Source of the DNA: Prevotella sp.
GTDB taxonomy: Bacteria > Bacteroidota > Bacteroidia > Bacteroidales > Bacteroidaceae
Length of the DNA: 64,000 bases
Direction: 5' to 3'
NCBI GenBank assembly: GCA_021636625.1
Contig: JAJWLX010000011.1
Location: 1 to 64,000, forward strand
This document shows positions 23,329 to 32,882 of this stretch, piece by piece. The notes beneath the pieces are model-generated. The model worked only from the letters and a program-made list of their open reading frames with translations, was not told the origin of the DNA and searched no databases. Position 1 is the stretch's first letter. Each line of letters begins with the position of its first letter. The translations under genes and the position numbers were made by a program.

Positions 23329-24825
23329 ATGAAACTATCAAGCTTTATCAAGATTAACCCTGCCGACTCGGTAGTGGTTTGTTTGCGTCCTATGCAGAAG
23401 GGCGAGGTTATCGAAGTGGATGGCAAGAACATCACTCTCTTGCAGGATACTCCTGCTGGTCATAAGGTACTCATCGATGATGCTGCCGAGGGACAGAACA
23501 TCATCAAGTATGGCTACCCTATCGGTCATGCCAAGCAGAATTTGAAGCAGGGTGAATGGGTGAATGAGAACAATCTCAAGACCAACCTTGCCGGTACGCT
23601 GGAATATACCTATAATCCGGTAGATGAGCAGTTGGACATTGCCAAGGAATCCCGTACCTTCCAGGGCTATGTGCGCAAGAATGGCGAAGTAGGTGTAAGA
23701 AACGAGGTATGGGTAGTGCCAACCGTAGGTTGCGTGAATGGTGTTGCTGAGAAACTCGTTGAGCTTCTGAAGAAAGAGACTGGCTGTGAGGGCATTGATG
23801 CCATCCACGCTTGGCACCATAATTTCGGTTGCTCTCAGCTTTCCGGCGACCACGAGAATACCCGCAAGGTGCTCCGTGATATCTGTCTGCATCCGAACGC
23901 TGGTGCTGTTCTCGTTCTCTCATTGGGTTGTGAGAACAATCAGCCTGACGACTTCATGAAGATGTTGGGCGATTACGATCAGGACCGCATCAAGCTCCTG
24001 GTAACACAGAAGGTTGAGGGTGATGAGATTGAAGAGGGAATGAAGATTCTCCGTAATCTCTATGCCAAGGCTAAGGAGGATAAGCGTGAGGAGGTACCGG
24101 TAAGCAAGCTTCGTGTAGGTTTGAAGTGTGGTGGTTCTGATGGCTTCAGTGGTATCACTGCCAACCCTCTCGTAGGTGAATTCTCAGACTGGCTGGTGGC
24201 TCAGGGCGGAACCAGCATCCTTACCGAGGTGCCAGAGATGTTTGGTGCAGAGACTATTCTGATGAACCGTTGTGAGAACAAGGAACTCTTCGACAAGACC
24301 GTTCATCTCATCAACGATTTCAAGGAGTACTTCCTCAGTCATGGTGAGCCTGTAGGCGAGAATCCTTCTCCAGGTAACAAGGCAGGTGGTATCTCTACTC
24401 TGGAAGACAAGGCGCTGGGTTGCACACAGAAGTGCGGTCGTGCTCCTGTCAGCGGCGTGCTGCAGTATGGTGACCGTTTGGAGACAACGGGTCTGAACCT
24501 CTTGTCAGCTCCAGGCAATGACCTTGTGGCAGCAACAGCATTGGCTTCAGCAGGCTGTCAGCTTGTGCTCTTCACAACGGGTCGTGGTACCCCATTCGGA
24601 ACATTCGTTCCAACTATGAAGATTTCAACCAACAGTAAGCTTGCTAAGAACAAGCCAAACTGGATTGACTTCAATGCCGGAGAACTGGTTGAAGGCACCG
24701 ATATGAAGGAGTTGGTAAACAAGTTCATCGACAAGATCATAGCAGTTGCCAGTGGCGAGGAAGCCCGCAACGAGTACAACGGCTATCGTGAGATTTCCAT
24801 TTTCAAGAATGGAGTAACATTGTAA
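23329..24825 (+). CDS. uxaA: Altronate dehydratase (UxaA family)
   Basis: From ATG 23329 (MKLSSFIKINPADSV) the protein has 498 residues, close to the 495 of Escherichia coli UxaA. It contains the small N-terminal SAF domain (to ~95) and the large C-terminal metal-dependent dehydratase domain with HHNFGCSQL, LSLGCENNQPDD, LKCGGSDGFSG and GTPFGTFVPT. It dehydrates D-altronate to 2-keto-3-deoxygluconate, feeding kdgK. The start at 23299 seems too early because it adds a lysine-rich stretch without homology. It is 16 nt upstream of the antiporter gene. Confidence 0.9.
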   Translation: MKLSSFIKINPADSVVVCLRPMQKGEVIEVDGKNITLLQDTPAGHKVLIDDAAEGQNIIKYGYPIGHAKQNLKQGEWVNENNLKTNLAGTLEYTYNPVDEQLDIAKESRTFQGYVRKNGEVGVRNEVWVVPTVGCVNGVAEKLVELLKKETGCEGIDAIHAWHHNFGCSQLSGDHENTRKVLRDICLHPNAGAVLVLSLGCENNQPDDFMKMLGDYDQDRIKLLVTQKVEGDEIEEGMKILRNLYAKAKEDKREEVPVSKLRVGLKCGGSDGFSGITANPLVGEFSDWLVAQGGTSILTEVPEMFGAETILMNRCENKELFDKTVHLINDFKEYFLSHGEPVGENPSPGNKAGGISTLEDKALGCTQKCGRAPVSGVLQYGDRLETTGLNLLSAPGNDLVAATALASAGCQLVLFTTGRGTPFGTFVPTMKISTNSKLAKNKPNWIDFNAGELVEGTDMKELVNKFIDKIIAVASGEEARNEYNGYREISIFKNGVTL

Positions 24826-24841
24826 TAACTTAAAAAGAAAC

Positions 24842-26152
24842 ATGAGTAATAAGAAAGGATTGTTGGCGTTGTCGCCATTGTTTTTGTTGATTGTCCTCAT
24901 CGTGGCGTTCACCGTCTATTCGGTTGATGCCAGTCATAAGGATACCAATTTGTCGCTCACCGTGGCATTTATGATCTCCAGTATCTATGCCGTAGCGATT
25001 TCTGGTGGTATGCCCATCAAGAGTCGTGTAGATACCTATAGCAAGGGTGCCGGCGCCAACAATCTGATGCTCATGTTGTGGATATATGTGTTGGCAGGTT
25101 CCTTCGCAGCTTCGGCTAAGGCGATGGGAGCTGTCGATGCAACCGTCAATCTTGCGCTCAGCATTCTTCCGGCTAGCATGATCCTGCCGGGACTGTTTCT
25201 GGCTGCCTGCTTTATCTCCGTATCCATCGGAACAAGCGTAGGTACCGTTGTGGCACTTGTTCCGATAGCTGCGGGACTCGCCCACTCCATGGGCGTAAAT
25301 ATAGGTATGATGACAGCTATCATCGTTGGTGGAGCTTATTTTGGAGATAATCTCTCCTTTATCTCTGATACCACGGTAGTAGCTACCCAGACTCAGAATT
25401 GCAAGATGAGCGATAAGTTCCGTGTCAACTCTCTTATCGTAGTACCTGCCGCCGTTATAGTACTGGCTATCTATGCCGTGATGGGTATCGGTCTGCAGGC
25501 ACCTACTGATATTCCGGAGGTAGAATATGTCAAGGTAGTCCCTTATCTGGTAGTGCTTGTCACTGCTGTGGCGGGTATGAATGTGATGGCGGTTCTTACG
25601 ATGGGAACATTGCTCTGCGGTGTGATTGGTATAAGCTGTCAGCTTCTGGGTGCTACCGGGGGTTACGATCTCTTCGGCTGGTTCTCAGCCATGGGTAACG
25701 GAATCATCGGTATGGGCGAACTGGTCATCATCGCAATGATGGCGGGTGGCATGCTCGAAATCATCCGTGAGAATGGCGGTATCAATTATATCATCGACAA
25801 GATTACGGCTCACGTCAGTAACAAGCGAGGAGCCGAACTGTCTATTGCAGCACTGGTTTCCATGGTCAACGTATGTACAGCCAACAATACGGTTGCCATC
25901 CTTACGGTAGGCAATATTGCCAAGAAGATTGGTGATAAGTTTGGCGTAGATAACCGCAAGGCAGCCAGTATCCTCGATACTTTCTCCTGTACGGTTCAGG
26001 GCTTGATACCCTACGGAGTACAGATGCTCCTGGCAGCAGGTCTTGCCAATCTGAGTCCGATGGATATCCTTCCATACCTCTATTATCCTCTGGCTATCGG
26101 TATAGCTGCGCTGTTTTCGATACTATTTCGTTACCCGAAGCGATACAGCTAG
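24842..26152 (+). CDS. NhaC-family Na+/H+ antiporter-like transporter
   Basis: 436 residues, strongly hydrophobic with about eleven to twelve membrane segments. Family motifs include SVSIGTSVGTVVALVPIA and GGAYFGDNLSFISDTTVVAT, the latter typical of NhaC-like ion transporters. It directly follows uxaA (16 nt). Because no hexuronate permease is seen in the locus, this protein may instead carry an organic acid substrate in exchange with Na+ or H+; that is inference, and homeostatic Na+/H+ exchange is the default. Confidence 0.85.
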   Translation: MSNKKGLLALSPLFLLIVLIVAFTVYSVDASHKDTNLSLTVAFMISSIYAVAISGGMPIKSRVDTYSKGAGANNLMLMLWIYVLAGSFAASAKAMGAVDATVNLALSILPASMILPGLFLAACFISVSIGTSVGTVVALVPIAAGLAHSMGVNIGMMTAIIVGGAYFGDNLSFISDTTVVATQTQNCKMSDKFRVNSLIVVPAAVIVLAIYAVMGIGLQAPTDIPEVEYVKVVPYLVVLVTAVAGMNVMAVLTMGTLLCGVIGISCQLLGATGGYDLFGWFSAMGNGIIGMGELVIIAMMAGGMLEIIRENGGINYIIDKITAHVSNKRGAELSIAALVSMVNVCTANNTVAILTVGNIAKKIGDKFGVDNRKAASILDTFSCTVQGLIPYGVQMLLAAGLANLSPMDILPYLYYPLAIGIAALFSILFRYPKRYS

Positions 26153-26200
26153 AGGAAAAGAGGCTATTTATCAATTGTTTAACTTTCAAATGAATGCACG

Positions 26201-26896
26201 ATGGATTTTTTACAGAGAAACCTTTTTGTCAAGCTGCGTTCCGACCACTTCCATACGGAGGAGGAGATGGAACCGATGACTACCTTCAAGCAGAAGAAGA
26301 TAGCCCAGATGATGAAGAACCTCAGCGATGTGCCTGCAGGTGAAGTACGCATGAACAATAGTTTCCTGAACCGACGTTTAGCCAGCATACAGGAAATCGA
26401 GCGTCATGCCATCGACACCTCAGTTGAGACCCTCCATTTACTTCGCATCATCGTATCCAATATCAACGGAATATTAGCCAATGGCGTTAATCTTGGCGGC
26501 ATCATCGAGATGGGAAACTACCTGCGCACCAAGGGCGACAAGGTAGATTTCGTAAAACTGGAAAAATGGCTGCGAAAGCTCCGCATCCAGCGAATGGCGC
26601 AGTTGCAGGGCAGTGTACTTATCCTTTTCTTCGAATTTGAACAGGATGAGATACCTTTCGTGCGCCGTGTAGAACGTGGAGCCTACAAGCTGACCCTCCG
26701 TTCGCTTTATTATAACAGTCTCGATCAGCAGGAGATTTTATTCGAGCAGACTCAGGCAGGATTCGTACGAACCACGGGTGGTACGATGCGCAAAAACCTG
26801 CGTCGCAGCATGCGGTATCTGGAATATGCGCCCGTAGAAACCATCAGCAATTTCTGCAATAACTTCTTCCGCTCACTCTCAGAAATCGAGGAATAA
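26201..26896 (+). CDS. Conserved-looking protein of unknown function
   Basis: 231 residues, mostly helical, basic and without signal peptide or membrane segments. Recognisable stretches are HAIDTSVETLHLLRIIVSNI, GGIIEMGNYLRTKGDKVDF, KWLRKLRIQRMAQLQGS and YAPVETISNFCNNFFRSLSE. Its codon use and clean frame mark it as a real gene. I do not recognise a domain. It sits 48 nt after the antiporter and 68 nt before the lysozyme, with its own orientation-compatible neighbours giving no clue to its job. Confidence 0.75.
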   Translation: MDFLQRNLFVKLRSDHFHTEEEMEPMTTFKQKKIAQMMKNLSDVPAGEVRMNNSFLNRRLASIQEIERHAIDTSVETLHLLRIIVSNINGILANGVNLGGIIEMGNYLRTKGDKVDFVKLEKWLRKLRIQRMAQLQGSVLILFFEFEQDEIPFVRRVERGAYKLTLRSLYYNSLDQQEILFEQTQAGFVRTTGGTMRKNLRRSMRYLEYAPVETISNFCNNFFRSLSEIEE

Positions 26897-26950
26897 TATA
26901 AAATATATAAAAAATAAGCATACTCTGTGACGAATTTCAAGCGATTTTCG

Positions 26951-26958
26951 TACCTTTG
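26951..26958 (+). promoter_or_regulatory. -7 promoter box overlapping the start of the lysozyme gene
   Basis: TACCTTTG ends only 5 nt before the ATG at 26964, so the transcript may begin at or next to the start codon. Confidence 0.6.
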
Positions 26959-26963
26959 CAGTT

Positions 26964-27650
26964 ATGAAACGATTTTGTATAACGATAATATCATCAATTA
27001 TAGCACTATGTGCAAGTGCGCAGGTGCAATGCGAGGATACCTGCAGTCATGTGCATGGCATAGACCTCAGCCACTATCAGGGCAATGTGTTCTGGGAAAC
27101 GGTGGGCGATAACTCCAAGATGGCGTATGTCTATCTGAAGGCTACCGAAGGTGGAACCAATGTAGATAGTAAATATAAGCAGAATATTGATCTGGCGCAT
27201 AGATATGGACTCAAGGTGGGTTCATACCACTTTTACCGTGCCCGTATTCCGCAGAAGACCCAGCTGGAGAATTTCATGGCTCAATGCCGTCCGGGCGACC
27301 AGGATCTCTTGCCGATGATCGACGTAGAGACCAAGAGTGGTTTGGAGACAGAGGAGTTTTGCGACTCACTTTTCAAGTTCCTGCATCTCGTAGAAAAGGC
27401 ATACAGACAGAAGCCGCTCATCTATACGGGCGCCAACTTCTATGACCATTATCTCTCGGGAAAGCTCGACAGCTACAAGCTGATGATAGCCCAATATACT
27501 AAGCGTGAGCCTGTGCTCAAGGATGGAAGAGACTTTGAAATGTGGCAATATACCGGTAAGGGAAAACTGAACGGTATCAATGGCTACGTGGATAAGAGTA
27601 GATTCATGGGCAGGCATCGATTGAGAGAGATTAGATTCAGACACAGATAA
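26964..27650 (+). CDS. Secreted glycoside hydrolase family 25 lysozyme
   Basis: 228 residues. A signal peptide (MKRFCITIISSIIALCASA) precedes a GH25 barrel. The family motifs GIDLSHYQGNV (first catalytic-site Asp), AYVYLKATEGG, GSYHFYRA and LPMIDVET (Asp and Glu of the active site) are all present, so the enzyme should hydrolyse the beta-1,4 bond between N-acetylmuramate and N-acetylglucosamine. No binding domains are attached. Roles in wall remodelling or attack on other bacteria are both possible. The promoter box at 26951-26958 is almost on the start codon. Confidence 0.92.
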   Translation: MKRFCITIISSIIALCASAQVQCEDTCSHVHGIDLSHYQGNVFWETVGDNSKMAYVYLKATEGGTNVDSKYKQNIDLAHRYGLKVGSYHFYRARIPQKTQLENFMAQCRPGDQDLLPMIDVETKSGLETEEFCDSLFKFLHLVEKAYRQKPLIYTGANFYDHYLSGKLDSYKLMIAQYTKREPVLKDGRDFEMWQYTGKGKLNGINGYVDKSRFMGRHRLREIRFRHR

Positions 27651-27654
27651 GACG

Positions 27655-27684
27655 TTGAACTTTGAACTTGAAGCTTTGAACTTT
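27655..27684. repeat. TTGAACTTT repeat
   Basis: Three overlapping TTGAACTTT/TTGAAGCTTT units follow the lysozyme gene; the inverse form occurs at 31883-31914. Confidence 0.6.
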
Positions 27685-27765
27685 ATGATTAGCTTTCGGG
27701 ATCAAAGGTCTATGCTGCCTGAAAATATATAATATATAAGTAAAACATAAACTTTAAATAAAACT

Positions 27766-29052
27766 ATGGCAATTATTAAATGTCCAGAATGTGGTCGCCA
27801 GATCAGTGACAAGGCTCCAACCTGTCCTAGTTGTGGCGTTGAGATAGCTGGAAAAATCACCAAATGCCCTCATTGCGGTGAGGTTTATTTCAGCAGTCAG
27901 GAGATGTGCCCAAACTGCCATGAGATAGCAGTGGGTGTTACGCATCCTGTTGCATCATCTGCAGCAGTAAAAGATCCAACACCGGTTGCACCACCTGCTC
28001 CGGTATCTTCTCCTGCTTCAGAGATTTCTTCAACTTCTCAAGTAGTAACTCCTACTACTCAGACAGCACCTCCTACCCCTCCTGTTCCACCAGTACCTCC
28101 TGTACGTCGTCCTGATGTTACTGCGAACGGAAATGACGGCGGAGAGGGCAATACTCCTCAGGAACCACAGAAGAAAAAGAACACCCGCTCTATCTTCATC
28201 ATCTCATTGATCTTTGCTGTCTTGGCGTGTGGCATTATGTATTACTTCTACGACAGTGCCAATCGCAACAAGGAGATGGAAGCTTATGAGTATGCGATGC
28301 AAAGCAGCGACCCGATGGTACTGCAGAGTTATCTCGATACCTACAAGGATGCAGATGAAGCACATCGCGATTCCATCATGGCTCATCTTGAACTGTTGAA
28401 GCAGAACGACCAGGATTGGACCAATGCGGTAGTGAGCGGATCGAAAGAAGCTTTGGAAGCATATCTCCAGAAGTATCCTAACAGTCTGCACAAGCAGGAA
28501 GCTCTGCTTAAAATAGATTCCCTCGACTGGAATGTGGCTAAGACTGCTGATACAGCGGATGCCTATCAGGCATATCTGGATGCGCATACCGATGGAACCC
28601 ATATCGAAGAGGCTGAAAATGCCCTGAAGAAGGTGAAGAGCCGTGACCTCCAGCCAGAAGAAAAGCAGATGGTAAGCGGCTTGTTCCGTCAGTTCTTCCA
28701 GAGCATCAATTCCCATAATGCAGATGGATTGACAGCTACCTGCGAGGATATTCTCTCATCTTTGCTTGGCAAGAACTCAGCAACCAAGGCTGATGTCGTT
28801 ACCTTTATGGATAAGCTCTATAAAGATAATGTTGCCAATATGAACTGGCGCATCAACAACGACTACCAGATCAAGAAGCGCGAGGTTGGCGATGAGAATT
28901 ATGAGTATCAGGTACAGTTCTCTGCCCGTCAGGACGTAGATTTGACAGATGGCTCGAAGAAGGAACAGCTCTTTAAGATTTCTGCAGTTGTTTCACCTGA
29001 TGGCAAAGTTTCTGCCTTCAATATGAACAAGGTATCTGAGCCACAGCAATAG
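27766..29052 (+). CDS. Zinc-ribbon membrane protein
   Basis: 428 residues. Residues 1-50 hold four CxxC/CxxH-type knuckles (CPECG, CPSCG, CPHCG, CPNCH), forming two zinc ribbons. A Pro/Thr/Ser-rich linker (~65-135) leads to one membrane segment near 145-163 (IFIISLIFAVLACG). The remaining part is a predicted extracytoplasmic helical domain with repeated YLDTY/YLQKYPNS/YLDAHTDG units, like tandem TPR-like pairs, then a beta-rich end. The cytoplasmic zinc ribbon plus external domain suggests a sensor or scaffold; no function is known to me. It shares a terminator with the convergent dnaJ-like gene. Confidence 0.8.
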   Translation: MAIIKCPECGRQISDKAPTCPSCGVEIAGKITKCPHCGEVYFSSQEMCPNCHEIAVGVTHPVASSAAVKDPTPVAPPAPVSSPASEISSTSQVVTPTTQTAPPTPPVPPVPPVRRPDVTANGNDGGEGNTPQEPQKKKNTRSIFIISLIFAVLACGIMYYFYDSANRNKEMEAYEYAMQSSDPMVLQSYLDTYKDADEAHRDSIMAHLELLKQNDQDWTNAVVSGSKEALEAYLQKYPNSLHKQEALLKIDSLDWNVAKTADTADAYQAYLDAHTDGTHIEEAENALKKVKSRDLQPEEKQMVSGLFRQFFQSINSHNADGLTATCEDILSSLLGKNSATKADVVTFMDKLYKDNVANMNWRINNDYQIKKREVGDENYEYQVQFSARQDVDLTDGSKKEQLFKISAVVSPDGKVSAFNMNKVSEPQQ

Positions 29053-29126
29053 ATCTGTTCTGATTATAAGATTCGTAAGTTCAAAAACAAATTAAAAGAA
29101 TCATAAGATTCAAAAACAATATAAAA

Positions 29127-29166
29127 AGAAAGCTCCGGTGGATTGTTGAGTCCATCGGAGCTTTCT
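29127..29166. terminator. Bidirectional terminator
   Basis: A 16-bp near-perfect stem (29127-29142 with 29151-29166) is followed by TTTTTTCC, between the convergent zinc-ribbon and DnaJ-type genes. Confidence 0.85.
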
Positions 29167-29175
29167 TTTTTCCTT

Positions 29176-29955
29176 TTACTTTGCTTCCTTCATCTGTCGG
29201 AGCAATTCCTTCTGTTTTTCATTCAAACCAGTAGGCAACTTCACGTTATAGGTAATCATCAGATCACCGAAGGTTCCATCACCTCTGTCATAACCCTTGC
29301 CGCGAACACGTACCTTGGTACCGTTCTGGGTTTCCGGTTTGATCTTCAGTTTAATCTTCGAACCATTGCTCAATGTGATGATACCCTCACCACCGAGCAG
29401 TGCGGTGTACATGTCGATATTCACATTCATGTTCATCTCGCCCGTATTCGTTCTGGCGCTATTACCACCGCAGCCGCCGTTGCATCCGCCTGTACTATAT
29501 TCAGCACCGGCACCGAAACCAGCACCTGCTCCGCCGAATCCACCAAAGCCACCGAAACCGGCACCTTGTGAACCTCGGGCACGACCTCCGCCGAAGAGAT
29601 TTTCGAAGAAGCTGGAGAAACCGCCTCCTCCACCACCGAAGCTGCTGAAGTCGAAGCCTTCGAATGGATTTCCACCAGCGGCACCTCCGCCAGCAGTTCC
29701 ATCATAGCCTCCACCACCGAAGCCTCCTACATTCTTCCACTGTTCGCCGTACTGGTCGTACTTAGCACGCTTTTCCGGATCCGAAATCACCTCATACGCC
29801 TCGTTCAGCGCCTGGAACTTAGCCTTTGCCTTTGGGTCGTTAGGATGCAAATCCGGATGAAACTGTTTAGCACGCTTGCGATATGCAGCGCGCACATCCT
29901 TCTGCGGGATGTTCTTATCTACACCGAGAATCTTGTAATAATCTACAAATGCCAT
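29176..29955 (-). CDS. DnaJ-type co-chaperone (CbpA-like)
   Basis: The start ATG at 29953-29955 ([13 protein letters not shown]) is preceded by AGGAGG; the upstream extension to 30021 is not part of the J domain. 259 residues: J domain with the HPD motif in QFHPDLHP (~33-40), a very Gly/Phe-rich linker (~75-165) including GGCNGGCGG, and one C-terminal substrate-binding domain ending LLRQMKEAK. No DnaJ zinc finger is present and the C-terminal part is shorter than in CbpA. It should stimulate DnaK ATPase. Confidence 0.88.
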   Translation of the reverse strand: MAFVDYYKILGVDKNIPQKDVRAAYRKRAKQFHPDLHPNDPKAKAKFQALNEAYEVISDPEKRAKYDQYGEQWKNVGGFGGGGYDGTAGGGAAGGNPFEGFDFSSFGGGGGGFSSFFENLFGGGRARGSQGAGFGGFGGFGGAGAGFGAGAEYSTGGCNGGCGGNSARTNTGEMNMNVNIDMYTALLGGEGIITLSNGSKIKLKIKPETQNGTKVRVRGKGYDRGDGTFGDLMITYNVKLPTGLNEKQKELLRQMKEAK

Positions 29956-30029
29956 AGTATAATACCTCCTATTTTTATGATTTTTATAAGAATCCAACAA
30001 AAAGTATGCCGTAATTGCCAACTTTTTTG

Positions 30030-30037
30030 TAATTTTG
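30030..30037 (+). promoter_or_regulatory. -7 promoter box of the 5'-nucleotidase gene
   Basis: TAATTTTG, 32 nt before the ATG at 30069. Confidence 0.6.
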
Positions 30038-30068
30038 CAGTTGAAACAAAATAAATTCGAGAAAAAGT

Positions 30069-31832
30069 ATGAAACAGTTATTCGCAGCGCTCCTCTTGGC
30101 GCTCACTTTTAATTCACAGGCAATGGCACAGCAGCGCACCGTCAAACTCAGAGTGATTCAGACGAGTGATGTCCATGGTTCTTTCTTCCCATACGATTTC
30201 ATCAATCGCAAACCGAAGGCAGGAACCCTGGCACGCGTATCTTCTTATGTAAACGATCTGCGCAAGACCTATAAGGACAATGTCATCCTCCTGGAGAATG
30301 GCGATATCCTTCAGGGACAACCTACCTGCTACTTCTATAATTATATCAACACCCAGGCTCGTAATGTGGCAGCTGATGTCGTCAACTATATGAAGTATGA
30401 TGCCCAGGCTTTCGGTAATCACGATGTAGAGACTGGACATGCGGTTTACGATAAGTGGATCAAGGAGTTAAACTGTCCGGTGCTGGGTGCCAACATCATT
30501 GATACCAAGACCGGTGAGCCTTATGTGAAGCCTTATATCATCCTGAACCGTGAGGGTGTGAAGATAGCTGTGCTCGGTATGCTGACTCCAGCTATTCCTA
30601 ACTGGCTGACAGAGAATCTCTGGAGCGGAATGAAGTTTGAGAATATGGTGACCAGTGCCCGTAAATGGATGAAGATTATCCAGGAGAAGGAGAAGCCGGA
30701 CGTAGTCATTGGTGTCTTCCACAGCGGTAAGGATGGCGGTATTGTTACTCCTGAATATGAGGAGGATGCCTCCCTGCGGGTAGCAAAGGAGGTGCCAGGC
30801 TTCGACATGGTACTCTTCGGTCATGACCATACCCGCTGCAATGAGACGATTCTGAATGTGGAAGGTAAGCCTGTGGTGTGTCTCGACCCTGCCAATAATG
30901 CACTGAATGTGGCAGATGCCGAGGTGACCATTACCCTGAACAAGAAGAAGGTGAATGGCAAAAAGCAGTATGTTGTGACAGACAAGAAGATAGTTGGCAG
31001 TCTGCCAGATGTGACAAAATGTCCTATTGATGAGGATTTCATGAAGGCATTCGAGCCTCAGATTGCAGAAATCAACAAGTTTGTCAGCAAGCAGATCGGA
31101 ACTTTCAAGAATACCATCCATAGCCGCGAGTCTTTCTTCGGCAGCTGCGCCTTCAATGATTTCATCCTCAACCTGCAGCTACAGATTACGAATGCTGATA
31201 TTGCCTTCAATGCGCCCCTCCAGTTTAATTCCACCATTAATGCGGGACCTATCTATGTTGGTGACATGTTCAATCTCTATAAATATGAGAATCAGCTCTA
31301 CGTGATGCGCCTTACAGGTGAGGAGATCCGCAAGCATCTGGAGATGAGCTATGATCTTTGGGTGAATACGATGAAGAGTCCTAAAGACCATCTGCTCCTG
31401 CTCGATACCAAGACCAAGGGCGACCAGCAGCGTCTGGGCTTCAAGAACCTCTCCTTCAACTTCGACAGTGCTGCCGGCATTGATTATGAGGTAGATGTTA
31501 CCAAGCCAGACGGAGAGAAGGTGAAGATTCTGCGTATGAGCAATGGTCAGCCTTTCGATGAGAAGGAGTGGTATAAGGTGGCAGTGAACAGTTATCGCGG
31601 CAATGGCGGCGGAGAGCTCCTCACCCGTGGTGCCGGTATTCCAAAGGATAGTCTGGATAGCAGAATCATCTATCGCAGTGAGCGCGACCAGCGTTACTAT
31701 CTGATGGAGGCCATCGAAAAGATGGGAACCGTAGATGCCAAGGCAAACAACAACTGGAAGTTCGTGCCGGAAGCATGGACCAAGCCTGCTGCCCAGCGTG
31801 ACTATGAGTTGCTTTTCGGAAAAAAGCAATAG
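30069..31832 (+). CDS. Secreted bifunctional metallophosphatase/5'-nucleotidase
   Basis: 587 residues with a signal peptide (cleavage near AMA, residue 20). The N-terminal metallophosphatase domain has all dimetal motifs: [42 protein letters not shown] and LFGHDHTRC. The C-terminal 5'-nucleotidase domain has [25 protein letters not shown] and [13 protein letters not shown]. It is of the UshA type and should dephosphorylate nucleotides or related phosphate esters in the periplasm. It is followed after a short repeat-bearing gap by nudC, so both may belong to nucleotide salvage. Confidence 0.92.
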   Translation: MKQLFAALLLALTFNSQAMAQQRTVKLRVIQTSDVHGSFFPYDFINRKPKAGTLARVSSYVNDLRKTYKDNVILLENGDILQGQPTCYFYNYINTQARNVAADVVNYMKYDAQAFGNHDVETGHAVYDKWIKELNCPVLGANIIDTKTGEPYVKPYIILNREGVKIAVLGMLTPAIPNWLTENLWSGMKFENMVTSARKWMKIIQEKEKPDVVIGVFHSGKDGGIVTPEYEEDASLRVAKEVPGFDMVLFGHDHTRCNETILNVEGKPVVCLDPANNALNVADAEVTITLNKKKVNGKKQYVVTDKKIVGSLPDVTKCPIDEDFMKAFEPQIAEINKFVSKQIGTFKNTIHSRESFFGSCAFNDFILNLQLQITNADIAFNAPLQFNSTINAGPIYVGDMFNLYKYENQLYVMRLTGEEIRKHLEMSYDLWVNTMKSPKDHLLLLDTKTKGDQQRLGFKNLSFNFDSAAGIDYEVDVTKPDGEKVKILRMSNGQPFDEKEWYKVAVNSYRGNGGGELLTRGAGIPKDSLDSRIIYRSERDQRYYLMEAIEKMGTVDAKANNNWKFVPEAWTKPAAQRDYELLFGKKQ

Positions 31833-31882
31833 CCCACTAGTCCCCAAAAGCCGCCGGGAACTACCCGTCAAAGCATATCATA

Positions 31883-31914
31883 AAGTTCAAAGTTCAATAT
31901 TCAAAGTTCAAAGT
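31883..31914. repeat. AAAGTTCAA repeat
   Basis: Four AAAGTTCAA-like units, partly inverted by TATTC in the middle, directly before nudC. Inverse of the units at 27655-27684. Confidence 0.6.
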
Positions 31915-31919
31915 AAAGA

Positions 31920-32693
31920 ATGAAGTATTGGTTTATATTTTGCAAGACAGATATCTTGCTCGAGAAGAGAGAAGATGGAACCTATACGATTCCATGTAGT
32001 GAGGAAAGTCCGGTAGCAACCAAGCCTTGGACCCATATCCTCAACATCACACCGATGAATGACGGTACGGAAGTGAAGACTTTCACCATTCCAGAGCCCG
32101 TAACCGACAATCCGAAATATGAGATGTGCGGTTTGCGTCCTAGCTTTTACAAGCTCTCCCCAGAGTTGTATCAGAAAGCGGGGAAATGTCAGGAACTGAA
32201 CTATTGGGATATGAACACCCAGTTTTGCGGTGTATGCGGTTCACCGATGAAGATGTCAACAGATATCAGTAAGAAGTGTACCGAGTGTGGCAAGTCTGTT
32301 TGGCCCTCTCTCGCTACAGCCATCATCGTTCTTATCAAGAAGGGCGATCAGGTGCTGCTGGTTCATGCCCGCAACTTCAAGGGCAACTTCGATTCCCTGG
32401 TAGCCGGTTTTGTGGAAACAGGTGAGAGTCTGGAGGAAGCTGTTCATCGTGAGGTGATGGAAGAGACAGGTCTGACCATCAAGAACCTCAAGTATTTCGG
32501 TTCCCAGCCATGGCCGTTCCCAAGTGGCTTGATGGTAGGATATACAGCCGAATATGTAGATGGTGAGATTCATCTTCAGAAGGAAGAGCTTTCCCGCGGC
32601 AAATGGTTCAGCAAGGACAATCTCCCTATTCTGCCGGAGAAATTATCGATTGCCCGCAAACTCATTGATGCCTGGTTGGAGAATAGAATATAG
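31920..32693 (+). CDS. nudC: NADH pyrophosphatase NudC
   Basis: 257 residues. Zinc knuckles CGVCG and CTECGK are followed by the Nudix box GFVETGESLEEAVHREVMEE-TG, which fits GX5EX7REUXEEXGU, and by the NudC-specific SQPWPFPSGLMVGY motif after it. It hydrolyses NAD(H) to NMN(H) and AMP and, in the better-studied homologues, also removes NAD caps from RNA. The start at 31920 overlaps nothing and lacks a strong ribosome-binding site, which is common in Bacteroidota. Confidence 0.92.
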   Translation: MKYWFIFCKTDILLEKREDGTYTIPCSEESPVATKPWTHILNITPMNDGTEVKTFTIPEPVTDNPKYEMCGLRPSFYKLSPELYQKAGKCQELNYWDMNTQFCGVCGSPMKMSTDISKKCTECGKSVWPSLATAIIVLIKKGDQVLLVHARNFKGNFDSLVAGFVETGESLEEAVHREVMEETGLTIKNLKYFGSQPWPFPSGLMVGYTAEYVDGEIHLQKEELSRGKWFSKDNLPILPEKLSIARKLIDAWLENRI

Positions 32694-32696
32694 GAG

Positions 32697-32855
32697 TTTC
32701 GCAAGTTCAGAAGTTAATGAAGTTAAAGGAGTTATCGCTCCCTATGGTCGCTGAGGAGTTAAGACAATAGTCTTTTGGGCGTAGTTTTTAAGCTGCAAGA
32801 CATACGTCTTAACTCCTTAACTTCCTTAACTCCTTTAACTTCCTGATATGCGAAA
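32697..32855. repeat. Fold-back element between nudC and the MFS gene
   Basis: Three nested inverted pairs: TTTCGCA (32697-32703) with TGCGAAA (32849-32855); GAAGTTAAAGGAGTTA (32719-32734) with its exact complement at 32827-32842; AGGAGTTAAGAC (32754-32765) with GTCTTAACTCCT (32806-32817). The element fills almost the whole gap. No coding frame of interest lies in it. Confidence 0.85.
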
Positions 32856-32882
32856 GTTCAGTAATTAAGAAATTCAGAAGAG

